NCBI RefSeq assembly: GCF_910596095.1
Contig: NC_056554.1
Span: 7,422,001-7,486,000, forward strand
Direction of reading: 5' to 3'
Length of the DNA: 64,000 nucleotides
Origin: Thunnus maccoyii
Taxonomy: Eukaryota > Chordata > Actinopteri > Scombriformes > Scombridae
Part shown: one piece after another, positions 10,901-22,865 of the stretch
How positions within the stretch are numbered: position 1 is the first letter of the stretch
How the letters are laid out: each line of letters starts with the position of its first letter
Position numbers and translations under genes: made by a program
The notes under the pieces: model-generated
Told to the model about the DNA's origin: nothing
The model's database searches: none
What the model saw: only the letters and a program-made list of their open reading frames with translations

Positions 10901-13900
10901 AAGGAGGAGCAGCGGTTGACAACCATCTCTGAGTCTTCTCTGGCAGAGTTGGGCAAGAGCTGCGAGGTCACGCTTAGTCGACAGTCACTTCCTAGCAAGA
11001 ACTCCCTGGATAGTCCCGATGGCCATGGCAAAGTAGAGGACAGACACAAATCTGAGAAAGTAAAAGAACACAGAGAAAAAGACCGAAACCGGAATAGAGA
11101 GAGGGAGAAAGAAAAGAAGAGGAAGCACGGTCACAGCCACAGTAGCAGCAGGAAGCATGAAGATAGAAAAGAAAAGAAGAAGCATAGAGAAAAGAGAGAG
11201 GAAATGGCCTTTTCCTCTTCTTCATCATCGTCATCTTCTTCCGCTCGTTCTAGCTCCAGCCACAAGCGTCACAAGGATGGCAAGAGCCATAAGGAGAAGA
11301 AGGATCGTAGAATTCTCGGAGACCTCAACCTTCAGCGCAAGGAGGGGTCTGAGAAGAATCGGAGTCATTATGACTCTGATAAAAAGAAACGTACAGATGC
11401 ATCTGGTGCCAGCTCCACCAGTGAAGGGGAGCATGCGGAATGGACCTCAAGAAATTCTGAAGAAAGATCATCTGAGCACAAAAAAGGCACTGAATCTGGT
11501 TCCTCGCTAGGTTCCACAGACTTCTTAAAACTGAAGGCGCTGTCAGATGGGCCACCCAAGGAGCTGAAGATCCGTCTGATCAAAGTCGAGAGCGGGGACA
11601 GGGAGACATTCATTGCCTCGGAGGTGGAGGAAAAGAGGATCCCATTGGAAGAAATCAGCATCAAGAACACTGCCAGTGAAATCATCAGGTCCTGCAAGTA
11701 AGTGCGCTGTTGAGGAAGACGTCTAAAAATGCATTCAATGGGAAATTTCACAAGGGTTTATATTTTTGCATAGGTCAGGGTCTCATGGTTACATCACTCA
11801 AGAGATTTCTAATTGGCACATTTTTACTACCCAGTCTAAATTACCTTCCAGATATTTCTGTGAACAGGATGAAGTTTAAGTAAAATGCTAAAGTTATCAT
11901 ACATCCGGAAGCTCAAGTGCAAAATAGTATAATAGAAACTTGTATAACCTCACACGTTTTGCATCTCTCAACATCTTTCTTTTTTTCTAGGGGTGCCAGA
12001 GTGAAAGGGAAGTTCAGAGAGTCTTACTTGCTCCCAGAGTTCTCTGTCAAGCCCATTATGAACACAGAGGAACCTATTCCTAGAGAGAAACTCAATCCTC
12101 CTACACCCAGCATCTATGTAAGTCACTATTTGTACTACATTTCATGCATCTGCTAGCTTTCTTTCAGTGTTTGGCCTTTCACATAATACAAATTATGGTA
12201 TGGAAATTTTATACATGATTGCACAGGGTTCCCAAAAGTAAAATAATTTATCTACCAACAAAGGAAAGGTGGGTAGCCACTTGTGGCAAATCTTTAATCA
12301 AAAAGCAGAGAATACATTCTTAAAAGCAACAGACTGGTTTAATATAAAGTGTACAAAATAAGCAGTTGATATTTCCATACAATATGCTTAAACTTACATG
12401 TGCTGCCCTCTTGTGGTGATTTTACTGTACATGACAATGAAAGGTTTTGTTACTGTGCACTGACGTAATTTTTCTTTTCTGTAGTTGGAGAGCAAGAGGG
12501 ATGCCTTCTCCCCTGTGCTGCTGCAGTTCTGTACAGACCCCAAGAATCCTGTTACTGTCATCAGAGGCCTGGCTGGATCTCTACGACTCAGTAAGTTTAC
12601 ACTAGCAGTTAACACATTAAATTTTCATGAAAAACTCATGGTAAGCACTCCTGATACTTCTGGCTAAAGGAAATACTGTTGCTCTCTAGTATCAGCAATT
12701 AGATAAGGCGTAAGTGGTAGTATGTGGTATTGGTCCATTCTATATACTTGTATATTTGTACATATACACATTAAATAAATGAACTGTCTCAAAAGCATGT
12801 GCTTACTGTTCCCTCTCACTTTCAGACCTGGGGCTGTTTTCTACAAAGTCACTGGTGGAAGCCAATGCAGAGCAGGCGGTGGAGGTGAGGACTCAGGTGC
12901 AGCAGCCTGCTGATGAGAACTGGGACCCCAGTGGGACGGGTCAGACATGGCCCTGTGAGAGCAGCCGCTCCCACACTACCATTGCCAAGTACGCCCAGTA
13001 CCAGGCATCCAGCTTCCAGGAGAGTCTGCAGGTAAAGGATAATACACACTACTACTACTGATGCCACTAACAGTGACACTCTCTACTAGTTCTCAACCCA
13101 AGTCATGTATCCTATATACACACACACACAAGTATATATTTCAGTTCGGTTTTAATGGACACGGTAATGTGTCAGGTTGTGGGGTAAGGACATTCTGTGT
13201 TGCAATCTAGCTGATTAACACATTGTGTCATCCGTATCTTCAGGAGGAGAAAGGCAGTGATGAGGAGGACGATGAAGATGATGAGAAGGAGAAGAAGCCA
13301 TCCAATACTTCTGATACACCCAGCAAGGACAACTCTAAAGAAAGTAGCAGGTAAGGACAGTGTTAAAAAGAACTAAAGGTTCACTAAAACATTTTGTCAC
13401 TTGTAGTAATGCTTAAACATTTTCCTCTTCCTCAGTGGTGAGCAGAAACCAGTGGGAAAGATCATTAAATTTGGAACCAACATTGACCTCTCAGATCCTA
13501 AGAGGTGAGCAACTCAATAAGCAAGCTGCACTGCATTGCCCTCTAGTGGTCATCAACACTATCAAAGCGCTGCTCGTGTGAAACTTGTTCTCACACATCA
13601 CAGAAGATGAAAGTTGATAAGAGTTCTCACCTGCTGTTTCTCTGCTAAGGTGGAAGCCCCAGCTACAAGAGTTGCAGAAGCTGCCGGCTTTTATGCGTGT
13701 AGCATCCAGCGGAAACATGCTGAGCCATGTCGGGCACACCATCCTAGGCATGAACACTGTCCAGCTCTACATGAAGGTTCCAGGGAGCCGAACGCCAGGT
13801 AAAGGACACAGACATTCCTTCCTGTCTGTAATGGAAGGAATACACATTTAGTTAAAACAACATAATGTTAAATACCATTAAATATGACAAAGGATTTCCT

Positions 13901-15889
13901 GTCCTTATTCAACAGGTCACCAGGAGAACAACAACTTTTGCTCGGTAAACATCAACATCGGCCCTGGAGACTGTGAGTGGTTCTCTGTCCATGAGAACTA
14001 CTGGCATGCCATCAGTGACTTCTGTGAAAAGTGAGTAAAATCTGAGATTACAAGCTGACATCATTCAGTCAGTTTCTATTTACATTTTAGACATTTAGTT
14101 GACAGTCATATCTTGGATAATTTATACAGGTTGCAACAGTGTAATGAGCTTTACATCAATATCTAACATGTTTTCCTCTTATCTGCTAAGACATGGGGTG
14201 GACTACCTGACAGGGTCCTGGTGGCCGGTGTTGGAGGACCTCTACAAGGCCAACATCCCTGTGTACCGCTTCATCCAGCGGCCGGGAGACTTGGTGTGGA
14301 TCAACGCTGGAACTGTTCACTGGGTTCAGGCCGTAGGCTGGTGCAACAACATTGCCTGGAACGTTGGACCTCTCAGTGGTAAGGAATATACCATCTACAG
14401 ATTATTTCAACAACAATAAAAACATCAGAGCTCAGTAACAGTAAAAATATATATAATTCAAGACAGCAAGTGTTTCATTCTCCAACACTGCTTTATGTGG
14501 ATCTGCAGCTTACCAGTACCAGCTGGCCCTGGAGAGATTTGAGTGGAACGAAGTTAAGAAGGTTAAATCCATAGTCCCGATGATTCATGTGTCCTGGAAT
14601 GTGGCCCGCACTGTCAAGATCACCGACCCAGAAACCTACAAGTTGATCAAGTGAGTACAAGCAAATTACACTCAGTTAGCAGTCCTACAATAAATCCTTC
14701 ATGGAGGATATAATGTTCAGTTTCTGTTAAAATTGTGTTATACTGAAAGATGTTTCTAATATTTAACCTACCCTCATTGATAGGTGGACAAAATATAAAA
14801 AACATCTCTCTGTATAACAACAGCACCACAAACTACAGCCTTCAAAATCATCAGAAACAATAAAACCCTCATGAAAGTAGAATTCACTGCAGAGCTGGAA
14901 TATTTGATTGCGTTAGTTTTAGCTGGTTTACTATGTCCCTTTTTGTCAAAGTTGTAATATATACTGATAAATTTACATTTGATAGCACTGTATATTAAGG
15001 TTGTTCTCTTTACCTTCCTGCCAGACACTGCCTGCTGCAGTCCATGAAGCACATCCAGATCCTACGAGACCAACTGGTTGCTGCAGGCAAGAAGATTTCC
15101 TATCAGAGTCGGGTCAAAGACGAGCCTGCCTACTACTGCAATGAGTGTGACGTAAGTTGCTTTCAGTCTCTCTAACCACAAAACTCTGTCCAGTGCAGGA
15201 TACAAGGTTTTCTGCAGTAAATGGCCCATCAAGCTAGTGACAAGAATGTGTTTAACCATAGTTTGGCAGAAATTAGAGCGCTTGGAACATAACTGCATAC
15301 CTTTTTAAGCTGTGAATCTGGGTCACTAATGGAGTCCAAGCTGCCATCCTGTAAAAGAGGAAAGGCAATGAGTTTTCCAAAGAAGTATTTCTTTGGCAAA
15401 TTTGATGAATAACTATAGTCAAAACCCTTTCCTTATCTGTTATTACTCTTTTCTGCAACTACAGATTAAATGTTTATTAATATACTCTCTCCTCTGTTAC
15501 AGGTGGAGGTGTTCAATTTGTTGTTTGTGACAAGTGAGAACAATAGCAGGAAGACATATGTGGTTCACTGTGAGGACTGTGCACGTCTGCGTACCCCCAA
15601 CCTGACCAACGTAGTGGTGCTGGAGCAATACTCCATAGAGGAGCTCATGAACGCATACGACTCCTTCAACCAGGTAAGCAAACACTAACCTGCTTTCAGT
15701 ATCTTTGTTTTTTGTTCAGAATCTGATAGTTGACAGTCGTGCCATCAGTCTCCCAGAAGTTGGAGGTTCCTTTCTGATCTGGAACAAAAATAACTGTCAT
15801 CAACTAAATTATTCACTCATACATGAATCTATTTGTAAATTAATTGTCTTTGTTGTGTCTTGTCTTACCAGGCCTCCTCCTCCCGGTGA
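4996..15889 (+). CDS. kdm6b: Lysine-specific demethylase 6B (JMJD3), H3K27me2/3 demethylase
   Basis: Nuclear Fe(II)/2-oxoglutarate dioxygenase that removes methyl groups from H3K27 and opposes Polycomb silencing. Coding exons: 4996-5114, 5344-5439, 5561-5849, 5971-6048, 6244-6414, 6577-6765, 7060-7632, 7862-11697, 11991-12117, 12485-12590, 12826-13031, 13244-13350, 13436-13504, 13650-13798, 13916-14030, 14191-14378, 14509-14650, 15025-15151, 15503-15673, 15872-15889. Spliced length is 2291 aa against about 1640 in human. The start is supported by [17 protein letters not shown], matching the family N-terminus. The JmjC domain (about 1989-2152) keeps the iron ligands H2040, E2042 and H2120. The C-terminal zinc site has C2225, C2228, C2252 and C2255. 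A conserved [17 protein letters not shown] motif lies near 1225. Oddities are a Glu/Arg/Lys helix at about 773-1008, poly-Ser tracts and a decayed TPR remnant. The two teleost paralogues cannot be told apart here. Confidence 0.96.
8665..9372 (+). repeat. kdm6b: Charged single-alpha-helix-like segment inside kdm6b
   Basis: This coding stretch (residues about 773-1008) is almost entirely Glu, Arg and Lys with regular alternation of acidic and basic residues. Hydrophobic residues are limited to spaced Trp, Leu and Met. Such composition is typical of ER/K single alpha-helices rather than leucine-zipper coiled coils. The core holds tandem copies of a 12-residue unit, [12 protein letters not shown], with Trp every 12 residues. 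Human KDM6B as I recall it has no equivalent, so the block explains much of the extra length. The structure is inferred from composition only. Confidence 0.8.
8995..9210 (+). repeat. kdm6b: In-frame 36-nt tandem repeat (5-6 copies) in kdm6b
   Basis: Five near-identical 36-nt units and one diverged unit encode [16 protein letters not shown] repeats, with ERH or EKK variants at the unit ends. The differences between copies are single-base and mostly synonymous, which suggests recent unit duplication. Every unit keeps the reading frame. Confidence 0.8.
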
Positions 15890-17480
15890 CAGAACTCCCC
15901 TCCTGCGTCTCCTCAGCCATAACCAAAACTCCTGCAAGCCAGGACAAAAGACACAGTTTCACTTTGGTTTTCAACTTTCCCTTTCATTATTTAAGATCAT
16001 TTTTGCTACTACTACTACTGCTAATACTTGCCGAACAGCCAGTTGAATACGTTTACTCATCATTACTGTTTACAAAAAGAAATACCAAGCCGCCAATAAA
16101 ATACCAGTTTACTTTCAAATGGTGCTTTCAACCAGACACCCTGGCAACAGTTGAGAACCAGGGGGCAGTTGGTGCTGCCATTGAACAAACTGTGGAGGGT
16201 AGTTGATGGTTTCAATGGCGTTCTGTCAGTACCAGAGAGAAAAAAATTTTCTGTTGTTGTCTTGAATACTGAAATTTGTACATGCTGTTTGCAATTTTTG
16301 TGGGGTGCTGTCTTTTTTAAAATAATTGTTTTGTTTTTTCTAAACTAGATCAGCCTAGATATATACCACATTGGCCTTGTCACTTGTATTTAGAAAAGAG
16401 AAAATGAAAAATACTAATAATAGAGATATGAACATTTTTCTAAAGCATTAAGAATTTTAAAAAATACAATTGTTTGGAATGCTTCAAAACATACGGGTTA
16501 TAATGACTTTGGTTGTTTTGGGGGGGACTTCATTTTGTCTTTCAGAATCTTGTATGTGTTGTAAATCTTGTGTTTTTATGAATTATACTTTTATTTCTTC
16601 TGGAGATTAATATTCAGTTGTCACACATCATCAGGTCTTTTTGTTCATGACTTCTATCTCTGAAAAAAGAAAAAAAATCATCGTCATCTGGTGTTTGTGT
16701 GTTGTACCTCTTTGATTGTTTTGTTCCAATATGCAGACTTAGTATTTCCTGGATTTTTTTTTTTTTTTTGGCATTGTACATTTAATTTAAAACATTTCCT
16801 CTATTTATTGGATATCAATGTTCTCCCTTTTTAGGGTTGTACAAGTATGAATTTTTTTGTTTTCTTATTTTTTATGGTGACCGATTGCTCTGTAAGAACT
16901 GAAATGTGGGGGTTGTGTGTCCGCGGGAGTGGAGGCTGCTGTTTCTCTGGTGCTTGCCTCTCATGACTCCTGCCTTGTTCTCCTGATATATATTAAATGA
17001 TATCTTTATCTTGAATATAACGCCACCTTTCCTGTAGACGATAGGCACACTGCTCACGTAGAGAAGATGACTAATGGAATGCTGTGTTTGTATGCTCTTT
17101 AAGGAAAAAAAACAACTTTTTTCCAAAGTGTTTTGAGAAATGGTAATTTTTTTTTATTATGTAGGGGGTTTTAGACGAGATTTTATGATATTATCTGTTG
17201 AATATGATAACGGGATAGATGGTGCTAAATGTTCTCTTTGAACAACTTTTTTTCTGTTTGTCTTCTTAAAATGAGAATTCTATTTTTCCTGTTGCAATAT
17301 TACCTTACCCTTTTCCTTCTCTTTGTGGTCATTTATTTATAACTGCACTGTTTAGAGAATTCACACAGACATACTTGCAGACACACACACCAAACTGAGC
17401 CAGACATGTCTTAAACACTTGTGAATTTGTGTGACATTACTATGACTATTAATAATAAACGCTTTTTGATAAACCCAGAA
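15890..17480 (+). other. kdm6b: kdm6b 3'UTR with poly(A) signal
   Basis: Sequence after the TGA at 15887-15889 becomes AT-rich with long T runs. A canonical AATAAA lies at 17454-17459 (AATAATAAACGC), which would give a 1.6 kb 3'UTR. Several ATTTA elements within it fit the unstable mRNA of an inducible gene. Another AATAAA-like site follows near 17614. Confidence 0.6.
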
Positions 17481-20400
17481 ATGAGTACAATCTCTCTGAA
17501 ATATTTCTAGTACTTCTCATATGCTGTTCACCACAATCTGCCACTAACACGTTGGTAAATCAAAACATACTTTCCACATAATATGAACAAACTAATCTCA
17601 GAAAAGTATAAAGAGAATAAAACAAAGTAGGTCCTTGTATAACTTGACTGTTGTTAGATCATAACACACACTCACACAACAAAGTTACCAGACTAGACTC
17701 AACTCCTCTGTGTTAACAATGTAAATCAAGGGCATAGCATCATCATATAAGGCAGTTCTACTTTATAGTGGTGTCTTACCCTCACTTCATTTTCACAAAC
17801 ACATAGCAGAACTCTGCATGACACACAAGCCTTCAGTACTCTGAACGCAGCACATAAATTAGAGCTTCTCTGAAATGTTTCCAACTCCCATCCTCACAAA
17901 ATGTTAAGAACTTTAAAAAGCTACATACAGCATTTTAAACTTCAACTTTTACATACTCACTTCTGTGTTTGCTCCATTAACTCCCACGGGAATAATTATT
18001 TTTCATTACACCTCCCCTCCCACCTTTGGTAAAGTAAACATAAGGGTCAGTTATACAACAGCAGCCGCTATAGCTAGATGTCTATGAGCAGTGGATTGAA
18101 GCTGGGTCTGCTGGTTCAAGATCCTTCTAAACATCACCCAGCTGTCATTCATCTTAATTATACCATCACCATTACAACCAACGCATTGCTCTCAAATGTG
18201 TCACAGCCCGACTTAAATCCATTTACACCCCACTCTCACAATAACAAGTCATATCCCTCAGCTGTGACCAATGTTTGGCACCGCTTTGTCATTCACGTCC
18301 TCACCTTGAGCTTGCTATTGTTAGATATGCGTGTGAGAAAATAAGGCTGGAGTCGATAGAAAAGTTTCCATTTAGACATCAGCATCCAGGGTAAACTAAG
18401 GAAGGAGATTGTACAAGCGGCAAAACTTAACAGATAGCAGAGCAGGAAATAGCAGGGAGCAGTAACAAGACTGCCCAGACTTCAGTTTCCTTGCTGATAA
18501 TTCAATAGAGACTCAAACAACTTTTATGAACTCTGTACAGAAAAAGTAGAGTATTAATGCTTAAAATGTGACTAACCATTATTCTGTCATAGTGTGTAAA
18601 CTACGCTGCCTGATACAAAACACAGCCTCCTTCTTATTCTCATATACTGTACTTGACTTGTATGGGGGATGTCTTTTGTCTCATGTTGTTGAATCATACT
18701 GTTGGGTTATTTACCCTATGACTAAATAATCTGTATTGACAGGATAAACATTCATTTAAAAATCATTAGAATAAGGTAGACAGCCATCTACTTCTTCCCA
18801 TAGCATCTATTAGTCTGATGTAGACTGCAGCTTGTATTTTCCTCTAAAGCCAAGTTTGTCAAATGTCTTGATAATGTTGAAATGAAAAGCTAAAAAGCTA
18901 ATTCATTCAATACTTATTTTAGATAAATATTTTTGGTAGCTCTAGATATAAGCTTAGCTTGTCAGTATTTTTATTTAGTGCACATTTCATGTCTCATAAA
19001 AAGAAACAAGTTGTCTAAGTGGTCTGAAACCAAAAAGCTAAAAAATATCAGAGCTTTTCTCCTAAGGTTATTTACTTAAATAAAATGTAAATACAGCTAG
19101 TACAAATACAGTTTTTATGAACTATTTTCTACATAGCATTTGAAGCAATAATGTTTTTCCTTACAATATTGTAAATCTTTTTAAACTTAAAAAAAGAAAG
19201 ATCATATTCCTGTATTTCAAGACTAGAATTAATTTTTAAAATGACAGATTAGACTAATCTTGCATTTGGGAAATTTTTTTGTAGTTGAGTATTTTCTAAA
19301 GTTTGCCTTAACAGCAGTTATTTAAACTAGCTCCAGAGCCTGACTGTAAAAAAAACAAAACAAAAAAAAAACACCTTCAGTGTTCCCAGGCAGAGTGACG
19401 GAGTGTGAGCACGTCGCTGGGTCCTCGGGTTAAATAAGAGGCCATGGGGCCATTGGAGGGACAGAGCATTACTGGACAGACTGAAGGAAATCCTGCTTCA
19501 GCCCACACAGGAAAACCACCTCCGTCCGTCCATCTGTCCACCCTGCTGCAGTCAGGTGATGAGGGGGTGAAGGCTCTTCCCTTTGCAAAGACAAAATACT
19601 TCAGCTGTCCAATCACCACCACATGGTGTAATCATGATGGACAAAACTTTGAAGTTTGTTTATGGTGCTCTCGTTGAGGATGAAGAGAAAGATTATGTAG
19701 TAACTATTTCATCTGTGATGACAAGTTTCCCCCAGAACAGCCTGTGTGAACTTTTCTGTCACCAGTGACATAACAGCAACAGAAAATCAGAGACTGCACT
19801 GATGTAAATCCAACAACAAAATAAAAAGTTAACCAATCAACTGCCAAATATAGATATTAAAATACTGTTATTTTAGAGGTATATCTGTTCTCTGTAGTCT
19901 CACATACAGTCCTATAAAAAAAAAAGAACTACATGGGGACCAAAGACAGGCTGAAGTAAATAAAACATTGCAAGCTCAAAGCAGAGGAAAAAGGGTAGAA
20001 AATCAGGATCAGACAAGAGTAATTACTAAACTTATGCTCTGATGTTTTCTTATCATTTAACTGATTACTGCCTTCCTCGATCTCTTTGTTCTTCTTACTT
20101 CATCCTCCTTCTCTAATCCTGTATTCCAGAGAATCCAAGTTTTTTTTTTTTTTTTTTTTTTTAAATCTCAACCTCATCTCCTGATAATGCACATATACTT
20201 TATTTCATCTTACACTGTAAACACTTCTGACTGATGTCTCTCGCTTGACTGCACATCATCTCTTATCTTCACATCATGTAACTGCTTTAAAGCCCTCTGC
20301 TGCTCATCTTTCTCAACCCGAGGTCTGACCTTAGCTGGCACAAATCAGCCTCTCCACGCATCTTTCCTCAGCCTGCAAAGACTGCTTCCAAACCAAATAT

Positions 20401-20984
20401 TATCAAACTCATCAAGTGTGAAAACCAGTACAACTTCTATTTCAGCAGGATGTAAACTTAATCTTGACCAACTAATCTCAGCCCAACAGCACAGATTTCT
20501 TACTAGAACTACATAGATGTCTGGTATGCTTCAAAGCTCGAGGTTTAGCTTTGTCAAGTCGTAAAAACAGGATGTTTTGAGGGCAGCAAGGTGACGTCAC
20601 ACTTAGAGACAATGTCCTTCAAGAGGAGGAAACAGGCCAAAAACACTGTTTCCTCTACTTTAGATGTACTTAAGTAAACCCCTTTCAGCTTCACAGGTGC
20701 TAATGAAAACCTGACTTCCCTGCAGAAATTAATAATTGCATTATTTAAAAAGGTGCAACAGTATGTGTGTTTTCACATTAATTAATTTAGAATACTTAGT
20801 ACAGGCACTACATATAAGACCATAGCAGAAAAGATCAGCAGCTCTTCTGCTAAATTTCTTTATACTGCATGAAGATTATTCTCTAGCACTTAGAATATGC
20901 TCTTAATTTTGAACTTCTGGGTCCTCAAAACAAATGCATGCAGAGTGTGTGGCAGCAGGAAAAAGGCAAGAGGAGCAAGCCAGA

Positions 20985-21047
20985 CAAACTCCTTAAATTA
21001 ATTTTCAAACTCCTTAAATTAATTTTCAAACTCCTTAAATTAATTTT
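20985..21047. repeat. 21-nt tandem repeat, three copies
   Basis: The unit CAAACTCCTTAAATTAATTTT is repeated three times head to tail without mismatch. The third copy runs into extra T residues. No function is apparent. Confidence 0.85.
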
Positions 21048-21080
21048 TTCATCTACTGTACAGACTAAAACTACGGAAAC

Positions 21081-21266
21081 GCATTCACCAATGCAAAAAT
21101 CAGAGGCCTTATCTCATAATTATCATTTCCATACCTCAATTATTACTTACCATCTAATAATTATGAGAAAAGATCTCAAAATTACAAGAAAAGATTTTGT
21201 AATTATGAGATGGTAAGTCATAATTATGAGATAAGGCCTTACATTTTTTTTTCCTTTGGTGAATGC
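21081..21266. mobile_element. Palindromic MITE, about 186 bp
   Basis: The ends are inverted copies of GCATTCACCAA. Inside them, a perfect 20-bp inverted pair occurs at 21104-21123 and 21220-21239. A further inner pair (CTTACCATCT / AGATGGTAAG) follows, so most of the element can fold on itself. There is no coding capacity. The superfamily cannot be assigned because no clear target-site duplication is visible. Confidence 0.65.
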
Positions 21267-22419
21267 AATGCACTTCTCTATAAAACAATTATTTCATAAG
21301 CCTTCATGACAATGATGAATACAACAGATACTTCAGTAATTATGGGTCCTCTTCTGATTAATATACAGCACATAACAGAAGAGGGCACTGTTCTTTCAAA
21401 ACTGATTGATTCAAAGTTTCCACCAAATGCTGGAATACGTTAAACGTCTGTAGGGGTGAAAAGAATCACTCTCGCCCATCACACTTCTTCTTCTTGCCCT
21501 TAAAAACAAACACATGTAGAGAAATGCCAGAGTCTGTGATGTATGCACCACTTACATACCAAACACCATTAGCATGAGATAGTAGCTCCCAGGAAGCATC
21601 AACGCTGGTCTTGTTTTATGCCAGTTATACCAAGATAGCACATGAATACTTTGTGCATAATACTGTAATACTTAGCAACAATCTCATATCACATAACCTA
21701 CAAACCTAAGAGAAATGCAGCCAATAGAAAAATAAGTAGCACTGCATTGTTTAAAAAAAAAAAAAAAGCATCATTCACAGATGAGAAGAGAATGAAAAGT
21801 CTGATGAGACAAATGCAAGTTACTAAAGATTTGACTCCTTTTGATTTTGTCAGACAATACATCTTGAATCCTCTTACAAAGCTGAACTGAACAACTATAA
21901 TTCACTTATTTGAAGATTGCTGTGGTAGATTTGGTTCCACTTGGTCAACACAAATGTAAGATAGACAAGCTTAATTATGTGTTTAGCACCATGGTTCCTC
22001 CTCTCTACTACTCTTAACACACACCAAGTCTGTCTCTGCTGCCCTTCCCCCTCGTTTTCTGCTCTCCTGAACCTCAACTTATCAGGCAATCCCCCTCACT
22101 CTGACCCCCGACATGCAACACCCAGCCCCCATCGCAACAGGGTAAAGAGGGGTGTAGCATGTCCTGGATATGAGAGGTGGAATGCATGTGCTGAGAGGAG
22201 TTGTTGGAGAAAAGCAGGGGGGCTGATAAGCTTTGTGGGTGGAGAGAGAGAGAGCGAGAGAGAGTGGGATGGATGCAGGGAGCGCGGGAGGAGGGAGGGA
22301 AGGACAGACACCACGGTGGACTCAATCAGATGGGGGGTAAAAAGAGGAGGGCAGGCAGACAGAAAATTCTGACATACTTCTTAAAACAAAGACCTCAGTG
22401 CCTGTGAGTCAAGTTTGTT

Positions 22420-22865
22420 CTCAGCAGCTGATGAGAGAGCATCTCTGTGCTACTGCTTCATCACCACAGCATATGAATTGGATGCTGCCTGTGGAAAAGA
22501 AAACAGAGACTCTGGGACTTAATCAGCTCCACTGACAACTCTGGATAGTGGAGAGAAGAAGCAGCAGCAGGAGAGCAGAGCTGCAGGAAGCCAACATACC
22601 AACATACCACCACTAAATAGATAAGGCTTTAGGAGGGAACCTCAAAAAAAAAAAATCACATGAAAGTTCTTTCAACTAAGAAACAGATAGAGAACTTGTG
22701 AGTAGAAGTGATTAAGAGAAAACTAAGAGGACTTTGTTAAAGTGTGCAAGGAGAACGTGTACGTGTGGGGCTGACTGGACAGAAGTGGTCTTCAGAAGAC
22801 GTGAGAAAAGCAGCAACAATCTGGAGGAGGAACAGCAAGAGGTCCACCGGGCCCCACAGCACAAT
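22420..22865 (+). other. tmem88: Probable tmem88 5'UTR exon
   Basis: The segment ends in a good donor, ACAAT/GTGAGT, at 22865. The next plausible acceptor in the plus direction leads straight to the tmem88 ATG exon at 25040. The upstream boundary is not defined by the sequence, so the start given is approximate. Confidence 0.4.

Larger units (their letters stand above)
17481..22400. other. Intergenic region between kdm6b and tmem88
   Basis: AT-rich sequence with no recognisable gene. It contains poly-A and poly-T tracts (about 19349-19372, 20141-20162, 21751-21766), a three-copy 21-nt tandem repeat and a palindromic MITE, both listed separately. A GA-rich stretch at 22240-22300 lies just upstream of the presumed tmem88 leader exon. 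Open frames of 60-130 codons here lack domain similarity and are treated as chance. Confidence 0.6.

Noticed and set aside
19377..19677. Overlapping 77- and 81-codon frames on both strands between kdm6b and tmem88
   Set aside because: No domain similarity, no plausible splice structure and no promoter. Treated as chance frames.
21465..21510. Minus-strand phrase GKKKKCDGRE-stop after an AAG acceptor, resembling a last exon
   Set aside because: No upstream exon or compatible gene was found on that strand. A ten-codon tail is too short to support a call.
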